64,000 nt of DNA from Geomesophilobacter sediminis (GCF_016458275.1 NZ_JAEMHM010000014.1:96819-160818); one strand, 5' to 3'; positions 26,523 through 35,549 are shown, counted from the stretch's first letter. The notes: generated from the sequence alone by a model not told the origin. Numbers and translations: made by a program.

Positions 26523-26963
26523 TCAACTGTCTTGCCCAGACTCTTTGTGTGAGTGAGGCAGCACCCCTTTCCGGTCCAGAAAGTGTCGGTAGGCCTGGTC
26601 CTCGCTCTTGATGTGATTGTAGAGCCATCCCAACAGGAAGTTGCGCAGGTGAATGGTCAGCCCCTCCCGGTCGGTTTCATAGCGGTTCTTGAGCTCATCG
26701 ATCTTCGAGATGAAGGCTAGATGCTCCTGCCGGTGGTCAATGAGATCCGGGTAGTTGTGCATGCGGAGGAGTTCCTCCTCGTCGCTGAAGTGGGTATTGG
26801 CATAGTTGTAAAGGTGTTCGATTATCGGATAAACGAAGTCGGGTCCTTTGTCGTATTCCACCGCGAGCTGAAGCTCGTTGATGATCGCCATGAGCTGCTT
26901 GTGCTGTTCGTCGATGTAATCTATGCCAATGCTCAGTTCGTCGGACCACTCTATCATGGACAT
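26523..26963 (-). CDS. bacteriohemerythrin
   Basis: 146-residue four-helix O2-binding protein with a non-heme di-iron site. Ligand pattern: H in EQHKQL, H-F-x-x-E-E in THFSDEEELL, HRQEHLAF, and H-I-K-x-x-D near the end (NHIKSEDQAY). ATG 26963 follows AAAGGAGG. Soluble, no signal peptide. Such proteins are abundant in Geobacter and thought to sense, store or scavenge oxygen. It is upstream of msrB on the same strand (about 100 bp), in keeping with an oxygen-protection theme. Confidence 0.95.
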   Translation of the reverse strand: MSMIEWSDELSIGIDYIDEQHKQLMAIINELQLAVEYDKGPDFVYPIIEHLYNYANTHFSDEEELLRMHNYPDLIDHRQEHLAFISKIDELKNRYETDREGLTIHLRNFLLGWLYNHIKSEDQAYRHFLDRKGVLPHSHKESGQDS

Positions 26964-27228
26964 CGGTACCTCCTTTGTCTGTCGGGAAAGCCGTTCATTC
27001 AGCGGGACGGATCAACCTTACAACCGTTAAGTCAAAAGACAAGTTCGCCGGCCCCTCGGGGCGGTGGAAAATCATCGCGCCCGGAAGGGCGCTCCCACAA
27101 TCTGCGTGACCTGCCCCGTTACCTGCCGGTCTTTTCCTGAAGACCGGTTCCGTGAGCGGTTTTTTCGATTGAATACGCCGGCAATATCCTCAATAATGTA
27201 GGGTCTGTTGATTTGGGGGAGGGATCTG

Positions 27229-27684
27229 ATGAGAAGAGCGCTGGCGCTTTCGCTTTTGCTGGTAACGGTATCGACCGCTTCGGCCGAGATATTCACCTGG
27301 ACGGACCGGGGTATCAGGCACTACACCAACAGCATTCATGAGGTTCCGGCGCGGTTCCGGAGCAGGGTAAAGGTGCTCGACGTTCCGACCGGAAAGAAGC
27401 TGAATCCGACTGCCGCCCAACTCGCGGGACAGACCCAGCCGGACCAGCCCGGTGGCCAGTCCGCTGCGGCCGCTGCGCCCGCTCCGACGCTGCCGGCTCC
27501 GGTACCGGTGGCCACCCCGGCCCCGGCAGGGACCGCCACCGCTGCGGCCCCTGCCCCGGCGCCCGCAGCACAGGCGGCTCCTACCCGGGTACCGGCGGTG
27601 CCCTATCCCGTATCGACGCCTACCGCGGCACAGCAGGCCCGCAGGGCTCGACACCATCCCCCCGGTGGCAGCCGCGAAGAGTAA
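27229..27684 (+). CDS. small exported protein with DUF4124-like N-terminus and Ala/Pro tail
   Basis: About 151 residues. Signal peptide (MRRALALSLLLVTVSTASA) cleaved before EIFTWTDRGIRHYTNS, which is the DUF4124 pattern (IYKWTDxxGxxHYTD). The middle is an Ala/Pro-rich low-complexity linker (about 80-130) and the end is basic. Function unknown; the linker suggests spanning the periplasm or wall. ATG 27229 follows GGGAGGG. The next gene starts 18 bp after its stop with GGAGG between, so the two form an operon. Confidence 0.8.
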   Translation: MRRALALSLLLVTVSTASAEIFTWTDRGIRHYTNSIHEVPARFRSRVKVLDVPTGKKLNPTAAQLAGQTQPDQPGGQSAAAAAPAPTLPAPVPVATPAPAGTATAAAPAPAPAAQAAPTRVPAVPYPVSTPTAAQQARRARHHPPGGSREE

Positions 27685-27702
27685 TCCATAAGGAGGAACG
27701 AC

Positions 27703-28029
27703 ATGAAAGGTATGGCAGCGGCCCTGGCGGCAATCCTGCTTTGCGCTGCATCGGCTTCGGCTGATGACGATCTGGTCTGCAACGGAACGATTACCAGTAT
27801 CCAGGGCGAAGGAATGGTGGCACGCACCTACCGGTTCGACGTACAAAACGTGACCGGCTCAGATGTTCAGGACGTGCTCGAGAAGTGCAAGAAGATCGCG
27901 GCGGATCGGCAGGGGAAGCTCTACCGCAAGGACGCCTCTTTGTTCTTCAGGAAGAATTCGCAGGTGGAGCTTGAGTGCAGGAAGGGAGTGGAGAAGCTGA
28001 ACGTCAGACGTCAGATCACCGTGAAGTGA
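27703..28029 (+). CDS. small exported hypothetical protein (108 aa)
   Basis: 108 residues with a signal peptide (MKGMAAALAAILLCAASASA) and a mature domain of about 88 residues. It has three conserved-looking cysteines (LVCNGTITS, LEKCKKI, LECRKG). I do not recognise a family. ATG follows AAGGAGG and the gene is in an operon with the DUF4124-like gene. Confidence 0.8.
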   Translation: MKGMAAALAAILLCAASASADDDLVCNGTITSIQGEGMVARTYRFDVQNVTGSDVQDVLEKCKKIAADRQGKLYRKDASLFFRKNSQVELECRKGVEKLNVRRQITVK

Positions 28030-28057
28030 AACTGCGGCGAACCGGCCAGGTGCCGGT

Positions 28058-28753
28058 TCAGCCGCGGGTCCGCAGTTCCTTGATGATCTCGCTTTGCTGT
28101 TGGAAGATGAACTGGCCGATGATGTTTTCGATGCGGGTGGTCGGATTCAGCCTCAGGATGTACTTCTTCCCGTCATCATCCTCCAAGACCCGGAGCAGCT
28201 TCGCCGGAACGTCCACCAGGGACCCCGACACCGCAATGCTTGCTTCCCCCTCGATTTCTTCATCGACCTCCGGACATTCGGCGGTCACGAAGGAAAGCCC
28301 GGACAAGGATATGTCCCGCAGTCTCCCCCCGAACGAAAAACTATCCCCCCGAAAAAAGACGTCGTGATCCCCAACCACCTTCACCCGCACGCTCTCGCGC
28401 CGTTCCGACCGGATCTGCGCATAGCTGAAGCGGGAGACTACGGCCTGTTTCGCTTCCGGACGTACCTTCTGCACCTTGGCGACCACGTCGTGGGGGAGGT
28501 GCGAGCTCTTCAGGAAGGTCATCTTCTGGTCGATCATGGCGACCGCCTGCGAGGGGTGGACGGTGAGTTCGGCGAGGTCCCGGTCGACAAAATCGACCTG
28601 CGCCGGGAAGTTGATCGGGATCTCCTTGAAATAGTTCAAGAGGGTGAGGTCGTTGGACAGTTTCTTGTTCTTGATGTCCATCAGCACCTGGATGATCGCA
28701 GCCTCGTCCTTCTGGACGGTATCTACGTTGAAGATTTGGTAATACTCCAACAT
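28058..28753 (-). CDS. PilZ-domain c-di-GMP receptor with N-terminal YcgR-like region
   Basis: 231 residues. The C-terminal PilZ domain carries the c-di-GMP contacts RSERRESVRV (RxxxR, about 117-126) and DISLSGLSFV (D/NxSxxG, about 148-153). The N-terminal 105 residues are all-soluble and likely a YcgR-like or helical sensor region. ATG 28753 follows AAAGGAAAG. The same-strand genes upstream encode a CheX-like fusion and a receiver, so the cluster may link c-di-GMP to motility or surface behaviour; this link is inferred. Confidence 0.9.
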   Translation of the reverse strand: MLEYYQIFNVDTVQKDEAAIIQVLMDIKNKKLSNDLTLLNYFKEIPINFPAQVDFVDRDLAELTVHPSQAVAMIDQKMTFLKSSHLPHDVVAKVQKVRPEAKQAVVSRFSYAQIRSERRESVRVKVVGDHDVFFRGDSFSFGGRLRDISLSGLSFVTAECPEVDEEIEGEASIAVSGSLVDVPAKLLRVLEDDDGKKYILRLNPTTRIENIIGQFIFQQQSEIIKELRTRG

Positions 28754-28798
28754 ATTCTTTCCTTTGATTACCTTTGCTCTCTTTTATGCCGCCGGGGC

Positions 28799-28850
28799 TC
28801 AGCCATCCCGCCGTGCTATCTTCGATTACTACCACGAACGGGATGGCTGA
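28799..28850. repeat. 12-bp perfect inverted repeat upstream of the PilZ gene
   Basis: TCAGCCATCCCG (28799-28810) and CGGGATGGCTGA (28839-28850) with a 28-nt loop. No T tract follows on either strand, so an operator or RNA structure in the leader is as likely as a terminator of the upstream CheX-like gene. Confidence 0.65.
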
Positions 28851-28896
28851 TCAAGGAAATAGGTTGTGACTCCGCCTGGTTATGTCGGGGCCAGGG

Positions 28897-29763
28897 TCAG
28901 CGGCGCACCACCAGGGTCAGCTCGGCCCGCTCGCTGTCCGGGAGGTGCAGCGGGAAAAAGACCGCGACGCTGCCGGAGGGGACCGGCAACCCTTCCGGAC
29001 CGGGACGCTGGGAGAGCGGCGGCAGGATCTCGACATCCTGGCCCTGCTGGGCCGCCTTGGCTGCCACGTTGCCGCAGACGATGTTGACGAACTCGAGCAC
29101 CGTATCGTCCAGGACCGCTTCCGATTCGCCGGCAACGTCCTCTTCCATGAGCACCCCTTTGGCGATCTTCTCGCGCAGGGAGTCGGAGACGGCGAGGTGG
29201 TAGCGGGCGGACACGCCGCCGGCCAGGTCGATTCCGGCGATGAGCGCGTTGCCCGGAATCTTGTCCACGAGCATGCAGTCACCCAGCCGGCACTGCACCC
29301 CGACCACGCGAATGAACATCTTGGCGGTAAGGTCGGCGCAGATCTCCCAGACCGCGGCGTTGGGCACCTCGGCCGGAATGACGATCCGGGAGGTGGCGTA
29401 CTTCGCCTGGTCCGCCGAGAACTCCTTCAGGTACCCGGGGAGCTCCTCTGCGGTCAGGGCTCCGACCCGGACCAGTGCTTCGCCGATGCGCAGGTGCGAT
29501 TTCTGCTGGTGCTCCAGGATCTGGCTGATCTGGTCCTTGGTCAGGATGCCCAGTTTCACCGCCATGTCCCCGAGCATCAGGTCTTCGCTGCGCTGGGCGT
29601 CATGGATCTTCTTGATGTCCTTTTCGGTGAGCAGCTTGAGCTCGAGCGCCGTCTCACCGAACTTGAGATTCACCGATTCCTGCAATTCGACCGCTTTTAT
29701 GATTGCCTCCCGCGAAACAACCCCTTTTTCGAGCAGGAACTGACCGAAAAATTTGACTGCCAT
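28897..29763 (-). CDS. fusion of MshEN-like repeats with CheX-like phosphatase domain
   Basis: 288 residues. The N-terminal 125 residues hold two repeats of the type found at the N-terminus of GspE/MshE ATPases (FGQFLLEKGVVSREAI...LKFGETALELKLLTEKDI; LGDMAVKLGILTKDQI...LRIGEALVRVGALTAEEL), a fold that binds c-di-GMP in MshE. The C-terminal part resembles CheX/CheC phosphatases (LEFVNIVCGNVAAKAA). ATG 29763 follows GGGAGGGGG. It is followed on the same strand by a PilZ gene and preceded by a CheY-like gene (65-bp gap), which fits dephosphorylation of that receiver. Confidence 0.8.
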   Translation of the reverse strand: MAVKFFGQFLLEKGVVSREAIIKAVELQESVNLKFGETALELKLLTEKDIKKIHDAQRSEDLMLGDMAVKLGILTKDQISQILEHQQKSHLRIGEALVRVGALTAEELPGYLKEFSADQAKYATSRIVIPAEVPNAAVWEICADLTAKMFIRVVGVQCRLGDCMLVDKIPGNALIAGIDLAGGVSARYHLAVSDSLREKIAKGVLMEEDVAGESEAVLDDTVLEFVNIVCGNVAAKAAQQGQDVEILPPLSQRPGPEGLPVPSGSVAVFFPLHLPDSERAELTLVVRR

Positions 29764-29828
29764 CTGGTACCCCCTCCCTGGCTACGTGCCGCTGCACGAC
29801 AAGATTCATCAACTAGGACGCCCCCGGT

Positions 29829-30188
29829 TCAGACCGAGCGGAGCAGTTGCAACAGCTCCTCGGCCTCGAACGGCTTGGAGATGACCCCCTTGGCCCCGAG
29901 CCGAAGCGCTTCGGTGAACTTGTCCCCGACGCCCCCAAGCGAAGTGACCATGACGACCTTGGCGTTTTTGTCCAGGGCCACCAGGCTTCTGAGGGCGGTG
30001 ATCCCGTCCATTCCCGGCATGTTCATGTCCATGCAGACGAGGTCCGGGTGGTGCTGCTGGTACAGCTTGATGGCTTCAAGGCCGTTGCGCGCCTGAGCGA
30101 CGACTTCGAACTCCCCCGAGCCGACCAGGATCTTCTCCAGCTGGCGCGCTACGGCGATGCTGTCATCGGCTATGACGACTTTTTTCAT
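29829..30188 (-). CDS. CheY-like single-domain response regulator
   Basis: 119-residue receiver with acidic pair DD (8-9), phospho-Asp in LVCMDMNMP (about 54), Thr/Ser in MVTSLGG (about 83) and Lys in SKPF (about 105). No output domain. ATG 30188 follows CGGAGGGAG. It heads the minus-strand cluster with the CheX-like fusion and the PilZ protein. Confidence 0.94.
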   Translation of the reverse strand: MKKVVIADDSIAVARQLEKILVGSGEFEVVAQARNGLEAIKLYQQHHPDLVCMDMNMPGMDGITALRSLVALDKNAKVVMVTSLGGVGDKFTEALRLGAKGVISKPFEAEELLQLLRSV

Positions 30189-30598
30189 CGTTGACTCCCT
30201 CCGGGATTTCGCGACGCAGCGAGGCGTCGTTGTATTTGATAAGTTACTGATTGGTATCGGCAGGAACGGTCATTTTCTTTATTAAAAAATTGGGGCAGCT
30301 CTGAATTCCCTTCCGGCCGGGCCAACGGCGACCGGGGGGAGGCGGAAAATGCGGCGGCGCCCGGCGTAAGCCCCGGCGCAGGCGGTCCGTCTCCGCAAAA
30401 ATGGACCTATTTTGCGCTTCCTGTGCTATGGTAGGGGGCCGGCCGAAAGGTGGGTCCCCGCCGCCGCTCAATCGAAGGGACTCCGCGCCCGGCCGGCATC
30501 TCGCGCTGCATCCGTTTTTTCTTCCCCGAAGCTGCCCGGGCGCCCACCTGGCGCCCCTGCTTTGGGTGCAGGAGCCACCCCAGGTTAACGAGTCGTTG
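30189..30598. other. 410-bp divergent region
   Basis: Lies between the minus-strand cheY-like gene and the plus-strand sensor kinase. It is GC-rich with several short GGCCGG/CCGGCC inversions (30310-30450). An open frame on the plus strand continues upstream to 30401 but reads as Arg/Pro-rich non-family sequence. No clear promoter was found. Confidence 0.5.
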
Positions 30599-32392
30599 AT
30601 GAGCATTGATCTCCCGCCGGGGAACATCCGCCCCGGTCCCCGCATACCCTCGGCGTTGCCGCGTCTTAGCATGCTGCTCCTGGTGCTGCTCCTGGCCGTC
30701 GCTTTCCCGCGCCCGGGCCACGCGGCCTACGACGAGGCCAAACCGGCGGGGCCGCCGATTCTGGTCGGCGCGAACTACGCCTATCCCCCCTACGAATTCC
30801 TCGACGCCAACGGCCACCCGGCCGGCTACAACGTTGACCTTACCCGGGCCATCGCCGAGGTGATGGGGGTGAAGGTGGAGTTCCGCTTCGGGACCTGGTC
30901 CCGGCTGCGCGACGAGCTGCGCGCCGGGCGGGTCGACATCCTGCAGGGAATGTCCTTCTCCGACGACCGGACCCATGAGGTCGACTTCTCTCCGCCCCAC
31001 ACCATCGTGCACCATGCCATTTTCGCCCGCCGCGGCACCAAGGTGGTCACCACCCTGGAGGAGCTGCGCGGGAAAAAGGTCGTGGTGTTCAAGGGGGGGA
31101 TCATGCACGACTCCCTGGTGCGGCTCGGGCTGGGGCCGGAGCTGGTCCTTGCCAAGTCCCCCGCCGACGCGCTGCGCCTTCTGGCTGCCGGAGGATGCGA
31201 GTACGCCGTGGTGGCGGCGCTTCCCGGGATGTCCCTGATCAGCCAGCTGCATCTTACTAACGTCGTCCCGGTTGCCCGCAGCGTCGCCGCCGAGAAATAC
31301 TGCTACGCGGTCCGCAAGGGAAATACCGAACTGCTCACCCGTTTCAGCGAAGGTCTCGCCATCCTGGAGCAGACCGGGCAGTACCAGGCCATCTACGACA
31401 AGTGGCTCGGGGTGCACGAGCAGCCCCGGCTGAGCCGGGACCGGGCCCTGAAGTACGGCCTGGCCGTCCTGCTCCCCCTGCTGGGCGTCCTCGCCGGGAC
31501 GGCGGTATGGTCGCGGACGCTGCAGCGGCGGGTCGCCGACCGCACCGCGGAGCTGGCCCAGGAGGTGGCGGAGCGCAACCGCGCCCTGGAGGAGTTGAAA
31601 CGCCACCAGGACAAGCTGATCCAGGCCGACAAGATGGCGACCCTGGGGACGCTGGTGGCGGGGGTCGCGCACGAGGTGAACAACCCCAACGGCCTGATCC
31701 TGCTCAACCTTCCGATTCTGCGCGACGTCTTCCGCGACACGGAGGAAACCCTGGAGGAGCGCTACCAAAAGGAGGGGGACTTTCCGTTGGGGGGGATCCC
31801 CTACAGCAGGATGCGCGAGGAAGTCCCCAAGATGCTGGAGGAGATGGGGGAGGGGGCGAGCCGGATCAAGCGGATCGTGGAGGATCTGAAGGATTACGCC
31901 CGCCAGGATACCGTGGCGCGCAAGGAGCCCTTCGACCTGAACGACGTGGTGCAAAAGGCGCTGCGTCTGCTCGAGCCGACGCTGCGCAAATCGACCAGCC
32001 GCTTCTCGACGCAGTTCGCCGAGAACCTCCCGCCGGCCCTGGGGGTCCCCCAGCGCATCGAGCAGGTGATCGTGAACCTGCTGGTCAACGCCTGTCAGGC
32101 CCTCCCCGCCCCGGACCGCGCGATCCGGCTCGCCACGAGCTACGATCCGGAGCAGGCGCTTTTGCGGGTCAGCATCCGTGACGAGGGGGTGGGGATCCCC
32201 CAGGAGTTCCTGAACCGCCTCACCGACCCCTTCTTCACCACCAAGAGGGAGAGCGGCGGGACCGGGCTCGGGCTCTCCATTTCCGCCGGGATCGTCCAGG
32301 AGCACGGCGGCAGCTTGAGTTTCGACTCCCCCCCGGGTGGGGGAACTACCGCGGTCCTGTCACTGCCGACCGGACCAGGAGAGCAGCAATGA
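30599..32392 (+). CDS. sensor histidine kinase with periplasmic solute-binding domain (DctB-like role)
   Basis: About 597 residues. Signal/TM helix (SMLLLVLLLAVAF), periplasmic bacterial solute-binding family 3 domain (about 45-270; NYAYPPYEFLDANGHPAGYNVDL, DILQGMSFSDDRTHEVDFS), TM helix (GLAVLLPLLGVLAGTAV), coiled coil, HisKA (TLVAGVAHEVNNPNG), and HATPase_c (NLLVNACQALP, DEGVGIP, GGTGLGLSIS). It overlaps the following regulator gene as ATGA. The SBP domain suggests it senses a small ligand. Because dctA with a sigma-54 promoter follows, a dicarboxylate signal is inferred. The ATG at 30599 lacks a strong ribosome site, so the start is uncertain within about 25 codons. Confidence 0.87.
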   Translation: MSIDLPPGNIRPGPRIPSALPRLSMLLLVLLLAVAFPRPGHAAYDEAKPAGPPILVGANYAYPPYEFLDANGHPAGYNVDLTRAIAEVMGVKVEFRFGTWSRLRDELRAGRVDILQGMSFSDDRTHEVDFSPPHTIVHHAIFARRGTKVVTTLEELRGKKVVVFKGGIMHDSLVRLGLGPELVLAKSPADALRLLAAGGCEYAVVAALPGMSLISQLHLTNVVPVARSVAAEKYCYAVRKGNTELLTRFSEGLAILEQTGQYQAIYDKWLGVHEQPRLSRDRALKYGLAVLLPLLGVLAGTAVWSRTLQRRVADRTAELAQEVAERNRALEELKRHQDKLIQADKMATLGTLVAGVAHEVNNPNGLILLNLPILRDVFRDTEETLEERYQKEGDFPLGGIPYSRMREEVPKMLEEMGEGASRIKRIVEDLKDYARQDTVARKEPFDLNDVVQKALRLLEPTLRKSTSRFSTQFAENLPPALGVPQRIEQVIVNLLVNACQALPAPDRAIRLATSYDPEQALLRVSIRDEGVGIPQEFLNRLTDPFFTTKRESGGTGLGLSISAGIVQEHGGSLSFDSPPGGGTTAVLSLPTGPGEQQ

Positions 32393-33789
32393 CGCAGACC
32401 GTCCCTTCTTTCGGCATCCTCCTGGTGGATGACGAGCCAGCTTGGCTCCGCTCGGTGAGCCTCACCCTGGCGCGCGCCGGGATCACCAATATCCTCACCT
32501 GCAGCGATTCCCGCGAGGTCCCCGGGATTCTCGCCACCCGCAAGGTGCGCCTGGTCCTTCTGGACCTCACCATGCCCCACCTTCCGGGCGAGGCGCTCTT
32601 GGCCCAGATCGCGGAGCGGCACCCGGAAATCCTCACCATCGTGGTGAGCGGGATGAACCAGATCGAGACCGCGGTCCGTTGCATGCGGCTGGGGGCGTTC
32701 GATTACTTCGTGAAGACGGTGGAGGAAGACCGCCTGGTGACCGGGGTGCTCCGGGCCATCCGGGTCCTCGACCTCGAGCGGGAAAACCGCGCCATCTCGG
32801 ATCGGATCCTCTCCAGCGAGCTGAGGCACCCCGAGGCCTTCGTGGACATCGTCACCAACGACCGCGCCCTGCGGGCCATCTTCTGCTACATCGAGGCGGT
32901 GGCGAAGAGCCGCCAGCCGCTTTTGATCTCCGGGGAGAGCGGGGTCGGCAAGGAGCTGGTTGCCCGCGCCGTGCACACCCTGAGCGGGAACACCGGTCCC
33001 CTGGTCGCGGTGAACGTGGCGGGGCTTGACGACACGGTCTTTGCCGACACCCTGTTCGGTCACGTTCGCGGGGCCTATACCGGCGCCGACCAGGCCCGGC
33101 GCGGCATGATCGAGGAGGCGACCGACGGGACCCTGTTCCTGGACGAGATCGGGGATCTGAGCATCCCTTCCCAGGTGAAGCTCTTGCGTCTTTTGCAGGA
33201 GGGGGAGTACTTCCCGCTGGGGAGTGACCGCCCCAAAAGGCTCAAGGCGCGCATCATCGTGGCGACCCACCGGGACCTGGTTGCCAAGGAAAAGGAAGGG
33301 GCCTTCCGCCGCGACCTCTACTACCGGCTTCGGACGCACCGCGTCCTCATTCCGCCCTTGCGGGAGCGCCCGGGGGACATTCCGCTGCTTTTGGACCACT
33401 TCCTCGGAGAGGCAGCGCAGGCCCTGGGGAAGAAGAAGCCGACCCCGCCGCGGGAGCTGGCCCAGCTGCTCTGCACCTACGATTTTCCCGGCAACATCCG
33501 CGAGCTGCGCGCGATGGTGTACGACGCGGTGAGCCTGCACCGGGAGCGGATCCTCTCCATGGAGACCTTCCTGAAGGCGATCGGGCCTGCCGGCGCCAAG
33601 CGCCCCGCCGCCCCGGCACCGGAGCGGAACCTCTTTGCCGGGGCGGACCGGCTCCCGACCTTCACCGAGGCGGCCGAGCTCCTGGTGGCCGAGGCGATGC
33701 AACGCTCCGGCGGTAACCAGACGATTGCTGCTCGGCTGCTGGGGATCTCGCAGCCGGCGTTGAGCAAGAGGCTGAAGAACCGGGAGTAG
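32389..33789 (+). CDS. sigma-54-dependent response regulator (DctD-like role)
   Basis: 466 residues: receiver (about 1-125; LLVDDEPAWL, phospho-Asp in LLDLTMPHLP, Lys in YFVKTVEED), AAA+ domain (about 150-390; Walker A GESGVGKE, contact loop GAYTGA in place of GAFTGA, Walker B GTLFLDEIGD, arginine fingers around FRRDLYYRL), and a Fis-type helix-turn-helix (GGNQTIAARLLGISQPALSKRLK). The start overlaps the kinase stop, so the two are co-translated. The likely target is the -24/-12 promoter before dctA, with binding at the palindromes at 33937-33968. Confidence 0.93.
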   Translation: MTQTVPSFGILLVDDEPAWLRSVSLTLARAGITNILTCSDSREVPGILATRKVRLVLLDLTMPHLPGEALLAQIAERHPEILTIVVSGMNQIETAVRCMRLGAFDYFVKTVEEDRLVTGVLRAIRVLDLERENRAISDRILSSELRHPEAFVDIVTNDRALRAIFCYIEAVAKSRQPLLISGESGVGKELVARAVHTLSGNTGPLVAVNVAGLDDTVFADTLFGHVRGAYTGADQARRGMIEEATDGTLFLDEIGDLSIPSQVKLLRLLQEGEYFPLGSDRPKRLKARIIVATHRDLVAKEKEGAFRRDLYYRLRTHRVLIPPLRERPGDIPLLLDHFLGEAAQALGKKKPTPPRELAQLLCTYDFPGNIRELRAMVYDAVSLHRERILSMETFLKAIGPAGAKRPAAPAPERNLFAGADRLPTFTEAAELLVAEAMQRSGGNQTIAARLLGISQPALSKRLKNRE

Positions 33790-33799
33790 CAAGGCTGAA

Positions 33800-33866
33800 C
33801 CCCATCCTCACCCTGTGTTGCCAGCTTGCGCTCTCGCGCGCAACCCCCTTGAAGGGGAGGGGACGT
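33800..33866. repeat. dispersed intergenic repeat with internal hairpin insertion
   Basis: Begins CCCCATCCTCACCCTGT and ends CTTGAAGGGGAGGGGACGT like the copy at 25757-25800. About 25 extra bases lie between, holding TTGCGC-tctc-GCGCGCAA. Confidence 0.65.
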
Positions 33867-33936
33867 ATCGATCACCACCATCCGCCCGTCCACCTTGTTC
33901 CCACCTTGTCCACCTCGTCCACCTGATGTAATGGGT

Positions 33937-33968
33937 ATAACCTCGGTTATGGATATAACTGCGGTTAT
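33937..33968. promoter_or_regulatory. paired palindromes, likely upstream activator sites for the sigma-54 regulator
   Basis: ATAACCTCGGTTAT (33937-33950) and ATAACTGCGGTTAT (33955-33968), centres 18 bp apart and about 165 bp before the -24/-12 promoter, the usual layout for enhancer sites of NtrC-family activators. Confidence 0.65.
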
Positions 33969-34115
33969 ACGTGCCGCAACTGGTTGATGTCACAAGGTTT
34001 TTGGCCCTCACCCCCCGTTCTCCCGCAAACCGGTTATACCCTTTCGCTCTTCCTCACAGTCCTTTCTCCCCTTTTTTCTACGCACTTCCGGCATGTTACA
34101 GATTCGTTACCGGGC

Positions 34116-34129
34116 GGCACGCGGGTTGC
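34116..34129 (+). promoter_or_regulatory. sigma-54 (-24/-12) promoter of dctA
   Basis: GGCACG-N4-TTGC with GG at 34116-34117 and GC at 34128-34129, exactly the 10-bp separation required. The predicted start is near 34140. Confidence 0.8.
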
Positions 34130-34235
34130 TAACATTGTTTTAAGAATTTCGTATACGGTTGCGGGTTTCGGCTGCCGCGCAACTCTCCGCGAGACGTTTA
34201 ACCCACTACGGTATCGACATAAAAAGGGGTATGAC

Positions 34236-35549
34236 ATGAAAGGGAAAAAGTTTTATCAGCATCTGTATGTCCAGGTCCTAACGGCGATTGCCATTGGGGT
34301 TACGCTGGGGAGCCTCTACCCGCAGGTCGCCGTGGAGATGAAGCCTTTGGGCGACGGCTTCATCAAGCTGATCAAGATGATCATCACGCCGGTCATCTTC
34401 TGTACCGTCGTCACCGGCATCGCCGGGATGGAGGACATGAAGAAGGTCGGCCGCGTCGGCGCCAAGGCTCTCCTTTACTTCGAGGTGGTTTCCTCGGTGG
34501 CCCTGGCCATCGGCCTTGCCGTCGTCACCTTTCTCCAGCCCGGGGTCGGCTTCAACGCGGACGTCACCAAGATCGACACCAAGGGGATTGCCGCGATCAC
34601 CACCCAAGCCAAGTCCGCCCACAGCACCGTCGACTTCATCATGAACATCATCCCCTCCAGCGTGGTCGATGCCTTCGCCAAGGGTGACATCCTCCAGGTG
34701 CTCCTCTTCGCGATCATGTTCGGCTTCGCCCTCTCTGCCCTCGGCGAGCGGGGCAAGGTGGTCTTCAAGTTCATCGACCAGGTCTCCCACGTCTTCTTCG
34801 GGGTGGTCGGCATCATCATGAAGGCCGCTCCGATCGGCGCCTTCGGGGCCATGGCCTTCACCATCGGCAAATTCGGGGTCGGTTCCCTCGCCAAGCTCGG
34901 CGCCTTCATGGGCTGCTTCTACCTGACCTGCCTCCTCTTCGTCTTCGTGGTGCTGGGGATTGTCGGCAAACTCTGCGGCTTCAACATTTTCAAGTTCGTG
35001 CGCTACATCAAGGAAGAGCTCCTCATCGTCCTGGGGACCTCCTCCTCCGAATCGGCCCTGCCGCGCATGATGGCGAAGCTGGAAAACCTCGGCTGCACCA
35101 AGTCCGTCGTCGGCCTGGTCATCCCGACCGGCTACTCCTTCAACCTGGACGGTACCTCCATCTACCTCACCATGGCGGCGGTCTTCGTGGCCCAGGCGAC
35201 CAACACCCCGCTCACCTGGACCCAGACTTTGACCATCCTCGCGGTGCTGATGCTCACCTCCAAAGGGGCCGCCGGGGTCACCGGCAGCGGCTTCGTCACC
35301 CTGGCCGCCACCTTCACCGCGATCCCGACCATCCCGGTGGCTGGCCTGGCGCTGATCCTCGGCATCGACCGCTTCATGTCCGAGGCACGCGCCCTGACCA
35401 ACCTGGTCGGCAACGGCGTCGCGACCGTCGTCGTCTCCCGCTGGGAGAAGGAGCTGGACCTGAACCGGATGCAGCGGGTACTGGACGGCGAGCCGGCCGA
35501 GGCGCAGGAAGAAGAAATCGCCCTCGATGCCTATGCCGGGGAAGCGTAA
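34236..35549 (+). CDS. dctA: C4-dicarboxylate transporter (DAACS family)
   Basis: 437-residue inner-membrane proton- or sodium-coupled importer of succinate, fumarate and malate. Hydrophobic segments span most of the length. Family motifs: [19 protein letters not shown], the serine-rich [48 protein letters not shown], and [27 protein letters not shown] 34236 follows AAAAAGGGG; the frame is open further upstream through the promoter region. Probably regulated by the upstream two-component pair through sigma-54. Confidence 0.96.
   Translation: MKGKKFYQHLYVQVLTAIAIGVTLGSLYPQVAVEMKPLGDGFIKLIKMIITPVIFCTVVTGIAGMEDMKKVGRVGAKALLYFEVVSSVALAIGLAVVTFLQPGVGFNADVTKIDTKGIAAITTQAKSAHSTVDFIMNIIPSSVVDAFAKGDILQVLLFAIMFGFALSALGERGKVVFKFIDQVSHVFFGVVGIIMKAAPIGAFGAMAFTIGKFGVGSLAKLGAFMGCFYLTCLLFVFVVLGIVGKLCGFNIFKFVRYIKEELLIVLGTSSSESALPRMMAKLENLGCTKSVVGLVIPTGYSFNLDGTSIYLTMAAVFVAQATNTPLTWTQTLTILAVLMLTSKGAAGVTGSGFVTLAATFTAIPTIPVAGLALILGIDRFMSEARALTNLVGNGVATVVVSRWEKELDLNRMQRVLDGEPAEAQEEEIALDAYAGEA

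Larger units (their letters stand above)
33790..34235. other. 446-bp regulatory region before dctA
   Basis: Contains a dispersed repeat (33800-33866), two palindromes (33937-33968), a third half-site-like GGTTATACC (34032-34040), the sigma-54 promoter and the dctA leader (about 95 nt). Confidence 0.7.
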
